A stretch of DNA of 9,752 nucleotides from an uncultured Eubacterium sp. (lineage in GTDB: Bacteria > Bacillota > Clostridia > Lachnospirales > Lachnospiraceae): assembly GCA_934351445.1 (NCBI GenBank), contig CAKRIZ010000053.1, forward strand, positions 1 to 9,752. Direction: 5' to 3'. Below the pieces are notes generated by a model. That model was not told the DNA's origin. It worked only from the letters and a program-made list of their open reading frames with translations, and did not search any database. Shown piece by piece: positions 1 to 6,257 of the stretch. The translations under genes and the position numbers were made by a program. Position 1 is the first letter of the stretch. Each line of letters opens with the position of its first letter.

Positions 1-104
1 CATCTTGGAACTGCAAGTTCCAAGAGTGGCTCATCGGAATGGTTCGTGCAACGAAAGCAAAACAGACATGCTTGCGGAAGCTGCGACCTCTTAACAATTC
101 ACTT
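1..104 (-). ncRNA. Candidate structured small RNA or interspersed repeat (partial)
   Basis: A minus-strand transcript starting near 104, just after the extended -10 at 111-119, would contain a short hairpin (GCTT/AAGC around 70-81). It could also pair CGAAAG (52-57) with CTTTCG (102-107), and would reach the perfect 9-bp stem at 4-24. The stretch also translates on the minus strand from an ATG near the start of the transcript. That frame has no Shine-Dalgarno sequence and no recognisable domain, so I do not call it a protein. The plus-strand frames are short and unrecognised. It could equally be a fragment of a repeat element or the end of a gene outside the window. The RNA call is inference. 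Confidence 0.3.
4..24. repeat. Perfect 9-bp hairpin with 3-nt loop
   Basis: CTTGGAACT at 4-12 and AGTTCCAAG at 16-24 are exact reverse complements around GCA. No T-run is visible on either side within the window. On the minus strand it would lie about 80-100 nt downstream of the promoter at 111-119, so it could be the closing stem of a small RNA. The next bases lie outside the window, so a terminator role cannot be judged. Confidence 0.6.
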
Positions 105-110
105 TCGCTC

Positions 111-119
111 ATTATATCA
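111..119 (-). promoter_or_regulatory. Extended -10 promoter, minus strand
   Basis: On the minus strand this reads TGATATAAT, a perfect TGn plus TATAAT extended -10 element. The -35 region at normal spacing is poor (TGGATG at 134-139), which fits extended -10 promoters that need little -35 contact. It points left, away from the CYTH gene, and no clear protein gene follows within the window. Confidence 0.5.
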
Positions 120-143
120 TAATTATTGGCTGTCATCCAGTAG

Positions 144-172
144 TTGTAAAGTCGGCAAAAGCTGTTTATAAT
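144..172 (+). promoter_or_regulatory. Sigma-A-type promoter of the CYTH gene
   Basis: TTGTAA at 144-149 and TATAAT at 167-172 are separated by exactly 17 bases. This predicts a transcript starting near 179, about 30 bases before the CYTH start codon. The AAAGGAG ribosome binding site at 196-202 sits 6 bases before the ATG. Confidence 0.75.
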
Positions 173-208
173 AAAGCCATCACAAACACACCCGGAAAGG
201 AGTCTACT

Positions 209-703
209 ATGTCATCTACATCATCTGAATCCCCCATGTCACCTGTGACACCTCCAATGGAAATCGAGCGTAAATTTTTGCCGGCAAAGCCGCCCGAACA
301 CCTTGAACGTTTCCAAAAGCATCAGATTGAGCAGGGCTATCTGTGCACCAACCCGGTAGTGCGCATCCGCCGCTCAGATGACGAATACTATCTGACCTAC
401 AAATCCAAAGGCATGCTCGCCCACGAGGAATATAATCTCCCGCTGACGGCAGAAGCCTACGCGCATCTAAAGCCCAAGGCAGACGGCCGCATCATTGAGA
501 AAACGCGCTATCTGATTCCGCTCGATGATAAACTGACCGTTGAACTGGATGTATTTGCAGGCGATCTCGCCCCGCTCATACTCGCAGAGGTAGAGTTTTC
601 TTCCGAGGCGGAGGCAAACGCTTTTGTGCCCCCCGCATGGCTCGGAGAAGATGTGACATTTGACCGGCGCTATCACAACAGCACGATGAGCCAAAAATCA
701 TAA
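209..703 (+). CDS. CYTH-domain protein (triphosphate tunnel metalloenzyme)
   Basis: A 164-residue single-domain CYTH protein. The family folds into a beta-barrel tunnel that binds triphosphate compounds with divalent metals; bacterial members include inorganic triphosphatases, thiamine triphosphatases and class IV adenylate cyclases. The signature ExExK is E18-I-E20-R-K22. It is followed by the basic strand R52-I-R54, K65 in a YLTYK strand, E97-K98-T-R100, the acidic pair E112/D114, E127/E129 in AEVEF, and R153/R154 near the end. All expected charged tunnel positions seem present, so it is probably active. The ribosome binding site fixes the start at the first ATG, leaving a 16-residue Ser/Pro-rich tail before the domain. 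It is a one-gene unit with its own promoter and a terminator at 767-812. Tripolyphosphatase activity is a guess from clostridial relatives; the substrate cannot be read from the sequence. Confidence 0.88.
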   Translation: MSSTSSESPMSPVTPPMEIERKFLPAKPPEHLERFQKHQIEQGYLCTNPVVRIRRSDDEYYLTYKSKGMLAHEEYNLPLTAEAYAHLKPKADGRIIEKTRYLIPLDDKLTVELDVFAGDLAPLILAEVEFSSEAEANAFVPPAWLGEDVTFDRRYHNSTMSQKS

Positions 704-710
704 CATGGAA

Positions 711-763
711 TTTCCCATCACCTACAGAACCTGCCACCGGCAGCTTCTGTAGATGATAGGAAA
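711..763. repeat. Long imperfect hairpin after the CYTH gene
   Basis: The stem arms pair in four blocks: TTTCC (711-715) with GGAAA (759-763), ATCA with TGAT, CTACAGAA (722-729) with TTCTGTAG (745-752), and CTGCC with GGCAG around the loop ACC (736-738). That is 22 paired bases interrupted by three single mismatches. No T-run follows, so it is not an ordinary terminator; the true terminator comes right after. It may be a processing or stability hairpin at the mRNA 3' end, or a miniature palindromic repeat. Confidence 0.65.
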
Positions 764-766
764 CAT

Positions 767-812
767 AAAAAACGGATGACAGGCAAAATGTAAAAGCCTG
801 CCATCCGTTTTT
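767..812. terminator. Bidirectional rho-independent terminator
   Basis: The stem ACGGATG-a-CAGGC (772-784) pairs with GCCTG-c-CATCCGT (796-808) around an 11-base loop, with one mismatch. It is flanked by an A-run on the left (767-772) and a T-run on the right (808-812). The tract therefore works in both directions: it ends the CYTH transcript on the plus strand and the five-gene operon on the minus strand. Confidence 0.88.
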
Positions 813-841
813 GCATTCTGTGTGTCTCCTGTATCAAACAC

Positions 842-1123
842 TTACCGAAACCGGCTGATCTCATATTTGCGTCTGGCCTCCAGACAGCCTTTCAACTGCC
901 TGTAGCGGTCATCGATATCACCATCCGGTATGACTACGTCTACCGCCACCGCCATCGTATCGATCAGATAATCATTCAGATCCAACTGCATCCGATATAA
1001 TATCTCCAGTTTTTCCTCATATGTCTCCGCATCCAGAAATGCCATCAGATTGTCAAACTGCGGCGGTTTTTCCTCCGTCTGCTGCCCATCTGCTGCCCTG
1101 TCATGTTGTCTGTCTAATTCCAT
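842..1123 (-). CDS. Small acidic hypothetical protein, last gene of operon
   Basis: A 93-residue protein with no family I can name. The first 20 residues are charged and Gln-rich and probably disordered. Residues about 24-93 look mostly helical, with an acidic patch around DVVIPDGDIDDRY. There is no signal peptide or membrane segment, so it should be cytosolic. The start is supported by GAAGGA (1131-1136) 7 bases upstream, inside a run of repeated AGGATA units. It lies 31 bases after the membrane-protein gene in the same direction and is followed by the terminator at 767-812, so it is very likely the operon's distal gene. Its position suggests a role with the membrane protein or the SseB-like protein; that is inference. 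Confidence 0.7.
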   Translation of the reverse strand: MELDRQHDRAADGQQTEEKPPQFDNLMAFLDAETYEEKLEILYRMQLDLNDYLIDTMAVAVDVVIPDGDIDDRYRQLKGCLEARRKYEISRFR

Positions 1124-1154
1124 CCTTTTATCCTTCTATCCTTCATCCCGGCAC

Positions 1155-1712
1155 TTAGTTATACATGCGATTGAGCATATCTGTAGCTTCTGCCAGAAAA
1201 TCACGTTCAAATTCCAGATTGCCACTGTAGCCTTTGACAATCAGGTCATTCACTTCATCCATCAGGTGATACGTGTCAAAATCATCCACGCCAAGCTGAT
1301 TGCGCAGCTCTGTGCCATGTCCGTCCTCATGCTCACTATGGATATGACGCGCCTTTGCTTTATCTTTCATGATCTCATCACCAACCGGCACACGTCCCAG
1401 TTCTACAACACGATCTGACGGCTTTGTATCATCAGCAAACTGCTGCGAGGCGTTTGCCTTTGCCTTTTGCAGAATCGACTGCGATGCTGCCTGCTGCGGC
1501 TGTGAACGTTTTGCCGGCTGCGGCGGTCTCTGCTGCGGCGGGCGTTGTTGTGGCATCCGCTGCTGCGCGGGACGCGCTCTTTGCATCTGCTGCCCCGAAT
1601 ACTGCGATGCCCTCGGAACATTCGGTGTTGCCTCCCGCTCGTTTTTCTTTGCGTTTTTCGTGCACCGGATCACAATATAGATGATCACTGCGACCCATAT
1701 TAATCCACCCAT
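1155..1712 (-). CDS. Single-pass membrane protein with Q/P/R-rich linker
   Basis: A 185-residue protein of unrecognised family in three parts. Residues 3-16 form a hydrophobic helix (IWVAVIIYIVI), followed at once by basic residues (RCTKNAKK). By the positive-inside rule this leaves the rest in the cytoplasm. Residues about 36-78 are a low-complexity Gln/Pro/Arg linker with a tandem QQRPP repeat. Residues about 95-185 are a charged, probably helical domain with a His/Glu-rich stretch (HIHSEHEDGHG) and a conserved-looking end (NLEFERDFLAEATDMLNRMYN). The ribosome binding site AAAGGAAG (1716-1723) supports the start. The gene sits 27 bases after the SseB-like gene and 31 bases before the small acidic gene, same strand. 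The layout of anchor, flexible tether and small domain suggests a membrane-tethered adaptor; this is inference. Confidence 0.72.
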   Translation of the reverse strand: MGGLIWVAVIIYIVIRCTKNAKKNEREATPNVPRASQYSGQQMQRARPAQQRMPQQRPPQQRPPQPAKRSQPQQAASQSILQKAKANASQQFADDTKPSDRVVELGRVPVGDEIMKDKAKARHIHSEHEDGHGTELRNQLGVDDFDTYHLMDEVNDLIVKGYSGNLEFERDFLAEATDMLNRMYN

Positions 1713-1739
1713 ATACTTCCTTTCTGCTGCTCTATGCGG

Positions 1740-2639
1740 TTAGTTTGCTGCGTAACGCTCTAATTCCAGATTCATAATCTGCTGCATCTCCGTACTCTCT
1801 ACCGGAGCCTCACCCAGATCTTCCGTCCTGCCGTTATCATGGATATAGATCAGTTTGCGGTCACCCTTTTTCTCCCCGCGCACAATCATATAATAACCCG
1901 GTTTGTCTGCATCCTTGTGCCAGGTCACATAGATGCGGATGCATGCACCCTGATCGAGTTTCTTTGCGGGCATAGAGATATGAATCATATCCAGCTTCGG
2001 ATCAATGCCAAGCTGCATCACTTCGAAATCATTCTCTGTGTACGGCATCTGCAGCTTATTCTGATACTGGTCTTTAAAAAATGTATAGAGGACTTCTGCA
2101 TTGATGCTGTCAAAATATTCCTTATCCTTTGTATAGATACTGTGCGGGAAAAGGACATATTCCACATTTTTTCTGGCAAGCAGATGGAACTGTGCCGGTG
2201 TCACCTGCTGCTCCTTGCGCGGCCGGACAACAAAATTGTTCGAAAACGGATTGACCACCACACCATACACCGGACTCTTGGCATTCTTTGCATAATTCAT
2301 ACATGCGTCAAATGTCATCTCTATCACGCCGTTTGAGTAATGCTCCTTGGGCAGCTGCGCCAATGTGGTGTAGACTGCCAGAAAATGTTCCTTATTCGGA
2401 TTCTGGATCAGTACCGGAACCGGCTTTGCATCCTTTGGAAGCTTCACTGGCTGTCCGGTACGTTCAAGCTCTGCCTGCATTGCAGCCAGCGTCTCGTCCT
2501 TGGGGAATGTAACCGGTACGATAAAGCGTACCTGTCTCATCTTTTCCACCAGTTCGTGCGACTGCTCGGGTGTCATTCCTTTCTTATATTCCTCCAGCAA
2601 CTGCTCGATTTCTTTAATCTGTGTCTGATTGTCTGCCAT
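1740..2639 (-). CDS. SseB family protein
   Basis: A 299-residue cytosolic protein. The N-terminal two-thirds match the SseB N-terminal domain pattern: FIVPV (39-43), a FLAVYTTLAQL strand-turn (86-96), and YGVVVNPFSNNFVV (125-138), where NP plus a small-residue turn is typical. SseB domains take their name from E. coli SseB (enhanced serine sensitivity) and are of poorly known biochemical function. The C-terminal part (about 190-295) is an alpha/beta region that may be the partner SseB C-terminal domain. I chose the ATG at 2639 because GGAAAGGA lies about 11 bases upstream. The in-frame ATG at 2666 has no ribosome binding site and would add nine residues. It is the third gene of the operon; in the 53-base gap before it is a small TGGTT/AACCA hairpin (2674-2687). 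Confidence 0.8.
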   Translation of the reverse strand: MADNQTQIKEIEQLLEEYKKGMTPEQSHELVEKMRQVRFIVPVTFPKDETLAAMQAELERTGQPVKLPKDAKPVPVLIQNPNKEHFLAVYTTLAQLPKEHYSNGVIEMTFDACMNYAKNAKSPVYGVVVNPFSNNFVVRPRKEQQVTPAQFHLLARKNVEYVLFPHSIYTKDKEYFDSINAEVLYTFFKDQYQNKLQMPYTENDFEVMQLGIDPKLDMIHISMPAKKLDQGACIRIYVTWHKDADKPGYYMIVRGEKKGDRKLIYIHDNGRTEDLGEAPVESTEMQQIMNLELERYAAN

Positions 2640-2692
2640 TGTGTTTCTATTCCTTTCCACTTTCATCTTTTTGTGGTTCTTTAACCATTTTC

Positions 2693-3961
2693 TTATTTGA
2701 ATGAACCGAGTACGGTTCCGGCTCCATCGGTAATGTACCAGTTCATACTTGTCAGTTTTCCGCGCCAGCCATAGCTTTGATCTGTAAAATCAATACCTGT
2801 TACGCATACCAGATTATAAATACCGATCTGCTTCATCGTAACCGAATAGCTCACTTTCTTTTTCTGTTTAAACGGTATGGTGATAAAATTCTTTGTCAGC
2901 GTCTCACGGTCAGTTCCTGAATTAAATCTGGAGATTGTGACCGTCTTTGCATTTGACGTATCTGCCATATAAGTTTTATCGCCAAGGATCGTGTAGTCGA
3001 TGCCCTTTTGTAATGCCAGCGAATATTTACTCTTTTTCTCAGTTGACAACTGGTATTTATAGTTATCTCCCTCCGGGGTTGAAAAATACAGTGCCTGACT
3101 GCCAATCACCAGCCGGTCATCCCCGGTGCTTTTCGCCACGGTTTTCTTTTTTCCATCTGTTGTCAGCTTGCGGATCGTACCATACCAGAAACTTCCGGTG
3201 CCTTCATAAGATCCGAAATCATAGTAGAGTTCTCCGCCGGACTGTGCCACATCACTGATCATGAGCGGTGAATAGGAGCCCTTGTCACTTCGTTTTTCCG
3301 TCGCCACACGGATCAGCTGTTTTTTATTTGTCGTACCCAGACGATACAGGTAGACTTTATCCGCCTGATTGTCAACCATATAATAGTAGCTGTCACTGCC
3401 AATATTTCCAATATAACTCAATGTCTGCCGAGCGGACACAGTCTTGATCTTTTGTTTCTCTCCTGTCTCAGGCGCAATACAAAACAGCCGTTCTTTTCCA
3501 TTTTTCAATTCCTCTATGCCATATACATTTGCAGCGTCTGCATAACAGACCATACCTGTACACAGTACGCGCGCATCGCTGCCATCCAGCCGGCACATAT
3601 ACAGCAGCCATCCGCTATCATCACTGGTTGTATAATACAGGTACTGCCCACTCACAACAAGGCGTATGACACCGTTTTGTTCTGTCGCAACTTTTGATAC
3701 TTTTCCATCTGACACCCGCTTCCGGCAGATCGTCGCCGTACTGCTGTCCTCCTGATTGCGGATAAAATAGATGTAACCGCCCTGTCCGATCATATCTGAA
3801 CCTTCATATACGAAGGTAGCCGCTGCTGCTTGTGCCACCACTGTGTCCGCTATCAGACACCCGGCTGCCATGACAACTGTCAGCATCAGGCAGATCATTT
3901 TCTTGCTTATCTTATTTATCACATTTATCTTACGTATAAGCTGCAATTTTGTCTGTTTCAT
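2693..3961 (-). CDS. Secreted DUF5050-like beta-propeller protein
   Basis: A 422-residue exported protein. Residues 1 to about 46 form a long signal peptide: a basic start, a hydrophobic core (MICLMLTVVMAAG) and a likely cut after AQA near residue 45-47. The mature part is beta-rich with repeating blade-like units: YIYFIRN, QYLYYTTSDDSGWLLYMCRLDGSD, SYYYMVDNQADKVYLYRLG, GELYYDFGSY, QALYFSTPEGDNYKYQL. This alternation of Y-Y strands and LYR..DG turns is typical of DUF5050-type propellers in clostridia. The last 55 residues (from about 368) form a separate beta segment ending in WYITDGAGTVLGSF. There is no LPxTG or membrane anchor. The start is firm: GGAGG (3971-3975) is 9 bases upstream, and only 15 bases separate the gene from the protease stop codon, so the two are co-transcribed. 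A role as protease partner or binding module is inference. Confidence 0.78.
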   Translation of the reverse strand: MKQTKLQLIRKINVINKISKKMICLMLTVVMAAGCLIADTVVAQAAAATFVYEGSDMIGQGGYIYFIRNQEDSSTATICRKRVSDGKVSKVATEQNGVIRLVVSGQYLYYTTSDDSGWLLYMCRLDGSDARVLCTGMVCYADAANVYGIEELKNGKERLFCIAPETGEKQKIKTVSARQTLSYIGNIGSDSYYYMVDNQADKVYLYRLGTTNKKQLIRVATEKRSDKGSYSPLMISDVAQSGGELYYDFGSYEGTGSFWYGTIRKLTTDGKKKTVAKSTGDDRLVIGSQALYFSTPEGDNYKYQLSTEKKSKYSLALQKGIDYTILGDKTYMADTSNAKTVTISRFNSGTDRETLTKNFITIPFKQKKKVSYSVTMKQIGIYNLVCVTGIDFTDQSYGWRGKLTSMNWYITDGAGTVLGSFK

Positions 3962-3976
3962 CCTTTCATCCCTCCG

Positions 3977-6112
3977 CTATACATTTCTTTTTTTTATCTT
4001 TACCCTGCAAACCGCGTATTTTTTACTTCCGTCCGCTGCCGTGGCTGTGATCTTTACTGTATGGCCGATGCCGGCTCTCTTGACACGTACTTTGCCGTTT
4101 TGATCCACAACCGCATATTTCTGATTGCTGCTCTTCCAGGTCACCCTGCCATCGGTCACATAACCGGGCGATACAGATGCTGTCAGCTTCAATGTCTGTC
4201 CGTACCGGACACTCGCCTGTTTCCGGTTCAATGTCACCTTCGAAGCAAGCGTCTTTAACTTGGACAGATCAATGATCCCACCTGTGATACACTGATCCGA
4301 AAGCGCATCCACCTTCCGCACACACTTCATCAGCCATCCGCGCAGCGTCTCCGCTGACATTGTCGGATTCGCCGCTGCCAGTGTCGCTACTGCCGCGCTC
4401 ACAACCGGCGTTGCCATCGAGGTTCCGGTCAGATAGGTGTAGGCACCAAACCGCTGCGTATCGATATCTGCGGCAGATATCGCGATATCATCCAGATACC
4501 ATGTCAACGGTGTTCCGACCACTCCTGCATTGATAGACAGACCCACAATCCGCATATACGTCCGGTCTGCGACTGTCACAAACCGTGATTCCTGCGGCGT
4601 ACTCACCATCGTCTCTGAGTCCCAGCTAACCTCACCACCACTGCTTTCACCTTCCAGGAAGCCGACATAATACGTGGCATTCTGATCCAGATGCAGGTCT
4701 GTCACATCTACATAGATAGAACCGGCGACTTCCTCACCGCCCGTGCGCGCCCTGCGGGTCACACTCAGCTTCAAATAGCCGTTATCGCCATCTTTCATTT
4801 TTTTTACATCCACGGAATATATCGTCGGCAGACCAATCTCCTGCGCGGTATAAAAACTCTCCCAAGTCTGCCCCACCGGAAGAATATTGCCCGCATCCTC
4901 GCTAAAACGGTTAAAATATACCGATAACTGCCGCCGTCTGCTGTCACTGTAGATACCCGGTATATAAGTATCCGCTGTATAAGTAGACAACATATTGCTG
5001 CCGGGTGCAAACAGATCCACCTCATTCACACCGTAATCCGAATAATAAGCAGTCTCATCTTCCTCATTGGACGCGCCTACGATCACCACATACGGACTGT
5101 CCAGATCATAAGGCGTCACAAGCGCCTTGCGTGTCTGATCCCAGTTCACATGATCATTTCCTGCAGCAAATACAGATAATGCTCCCATCTCACCGACCAC
5201 ATCGACCGCCATCGAGAGCAGTCCACTGGTATCGGCACTGCCACCCCACGAACAATTGACCGCACGGATATTCACGCCCGCCTCCATCGCGCGGTATATA
5301 TACTCATACGCTTCAATGATCGTCGAATCGGAAATCTGTTCTGAATCGCCTTCCGTGACTTTCAGAGCCATAATACGAGCCTGGGATACACCGGTGATGC
5401 CGATTCCATTATCCTGCACCGCAGCCGCGATCCCTGCCACATGTGTACCGTGTCCGTCCACATCCATCGGATCCGCATCATCATCACCGAAATCATACCC
5501 ACAACTGCCCTCGAGCGTTCCCGGATAAGGATTATCCCACATACATCCATTCAGATCCGGATGCGTATAATCGACACCCGTATCGATGACTGCAATCACC
5601 GGTACGTCAGCCTCTGTCACCTGCTGTTGTGACCAACGGATTCCTTCACCGGATGTACCAGCTCCATCCAGATACCACTGATAATCCGCATATGGATCCG
5701 ACGACATCAGCTTCTGATAACCATTCGCGCTCACTCCGTCTACATAATACTGCTGTAATGCAAGCTGCATGAGTTCCTCGGTTGTATATGTATCCGACAC
5801 CAGATGTACGACATATGTCTCTTTGCCGCTTTGTGCATCTGTGCCAAAGCTGCTGACAGCTTCGATCTGCACTGCCGGATCATAGCGGTATGCGCCCTCC
5901 TGTGTGAGCGCTGTCGCAGAAGCCGCCTCCAGCGATACCAGCGCCTCACCTTCCTCATAGGATTGCGTTTCCAGATCAGAAAGTGCATTCTCTAATAATT
6001 GTTCTGTTTCCTCTACGCGCACCTGCGATGCCCATATTTCCTGCAACGGCATCATCTGTATACCAAGCACCAGCGCCAGCAGACACGCACCCGCACACTG
6101 TTGTTTTTTCAT
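3977..6112 (-). CDS. Secreted subtilisin-like serine protease (S8) with Big_2-like C-terminus
   Basis: A 711-residue exported protease. Residues 1 to about 29 are a signal peptide. Residues about 30-150 form a propeptide-like region. The S8 catalytic domain follows, with D177 (VIDTG), H221 (GHGTHVAG), oxyanion N319 (AAGND) and S565 (GTSMATP), all intact, so it should be active. N319 and S565 are 246 residues apart, against 66 in subtilisin BPN'. About 170 extra residues (383-555) lie between the APG motif (369-371) and the serine, ending in WYLDDIAIS, which resembles a jelly-roll domain. Residues about 625-708 look like a Big_2 bacterial Ig-like domain (VTWKSSN, GKVRVKRAG). There is no LPxTG anchor. 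AGGAG (6120-6124) is 7 bases from the start. It is the first gene of the operon, under the extended -10 promoter at 6143-6151. Confidence 0.93.
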   Translation of the reverse strand: MKKQQCAGACLLALVLGIQMMPLQEIWASQVRVEETEQLLENALSDLETQSYEEGEALVSLEAASATALTQEGAYRYDPAVQIEAVSSFGTDAQSGKETYVVHLVSDTYTTEELMQLALQQYYVDGVSANGYQKLMSSDPYADYQWYLDGAGTSGEGIRWSQQQVTEADVPVIAVIDTGVDYTHPDLNGCMWDNPYPGTLEGSCGYDFGDDDADPMDVDGHGTHVAGIAAAVQDNGIGITGVSQARIMALKVTEGDSEQISDSTIIEAYEYIYRAMEAGVNIRAVNCSWGGSADTSGLLSMAVDVVGEMGALSVFAAGNDHVNWDQTRKALVTPYDLDSPYVVIVGASNEEDETAYYSDYGVNEVDLFAPGSNMLSTYTADTYIPGIYSDSRRRQLSVYFNRFSEDAGNILPVGQTWESFYTAQEIGLPTIYSVDVKKMKDGDNGYLKLSVTRRARTGGEEVAGSIYVDVTDLHLDQNATYYVGFLEGESSGGEVSWDSETMVSTPQESRFVTVADRTYMRIVGLSINAGVVGTPLTWYLDDIAISAADIDTQRFGAYTYLTGTSMATPVVSAAVATLAAANPTMSAETLRGWLMKCVRKVDALSDQCITGGIIDLSKLKTLASKVTLNRKQASVRYGQTLKLTASVSPGYVTDGRVTWKSSNQKYAVVDQNGKVRVKRAGIGHTVKITATAADGSKKYAVCRVKIKKRNV

Positions 6113-6142
6113 GCTGTTACTCCTATTGTTTTAAATATGAAT

Positions 6143-6151
6143 AGTATACCA
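6143..6151 (-). promoter_or_regulatory. Extended -10 promoter of the protease operon
   Basis: On the minus strand this reads TGGTATACT, a TGn plus TATACT element. Transcription would begin near 6136, giving a leader of about 24 bases before the protease ATG. There is no good -35 hexamer. The element lies within the left arm of the inverted repeat at 6136-6183, back to back with the plus-strand promoter. Confidence 0.6.
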
Positions 6152-6167
6152 CACAACCTATGAAATG

Positions 6168-6176
6168 TGTTATACT
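6168..6176 (+). promoter_or_regulatory. Extended -10 promoter of the leucine-rich-repeat gene
   Basis: TGTTATACT fits TGn plus TATACT. Transcription would start near 6183, leaving a leader of about 75 bases. The leader holds a weak TGCCTG/CAGGCA stem and ends with AGAAGGAGG (6241-6249), 8 bases before the ATG. The -35 region is poor and overlaps the opposing promoter. Confidence 0.6.
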
Positions 6177-6257
6177 ATTTATACCAATTCGCTGTGCCTG
6201 TCCATGTATATTTGCACGCAGGCATTGTGATGCGTATGGAAGAAGGAGGTTTTTTAT

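Larger units (their letters stand above)
6136..6183. repeat. Inverted repeat carrying divergent promoters
   Basis: Arms 6136-6153 and 6166-6183 are reverse complements at 16 of 18 positions, with a 12-base centre. Each arm contains its own extended -10 element. The repeat is thus either two copies of the same promoter facing apart, or a symmetric binding site for a regulator that would cover both -10 regions. Confidence 0.7.

Noticed and set aside
1050..1418. Plus-strand open frame of 122 codons
   Set aside because: Antisense to two convincing operon genes; composition is atypical and no start signal is present.
1400..1690. Long overlapping frames on both strands in the Q/P/R region
   Set aside because: Caused by CAG/GCC-type low-complexity DNA that lacks stops in many frames; only the frame with the membrane helix and ribosome binding site is kept.
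1839..2336. Plus-strand open frame of 165 codons
   Set aside because: Lies wholly inside the SseB-like gene on the opposite strand, rich in His/Ile/Cys, no ribosome binding site or domain.
2640..2666. Earlier ATG for the SseB-like protein
   Set aside because: No ribosome binding site before it, whereas GGAAAGGA precedes the later ATG.
3840..3875. Possible lipobox (MAAGC) in the DUF5050-like signal peptide
   Set aside because: The -3 residue is Ala, and hydrophobic sequence continues past the Cys to a better AQA cut site, so a lipoprotein is unlikely.
3830..4258. Plus-strand frames rich in aromatic and Cys residues
   Set aside because: Antisense to the end of the protease and start of the propeller gene; explained by reverse complement of signal-peptide and Ig-like codons.
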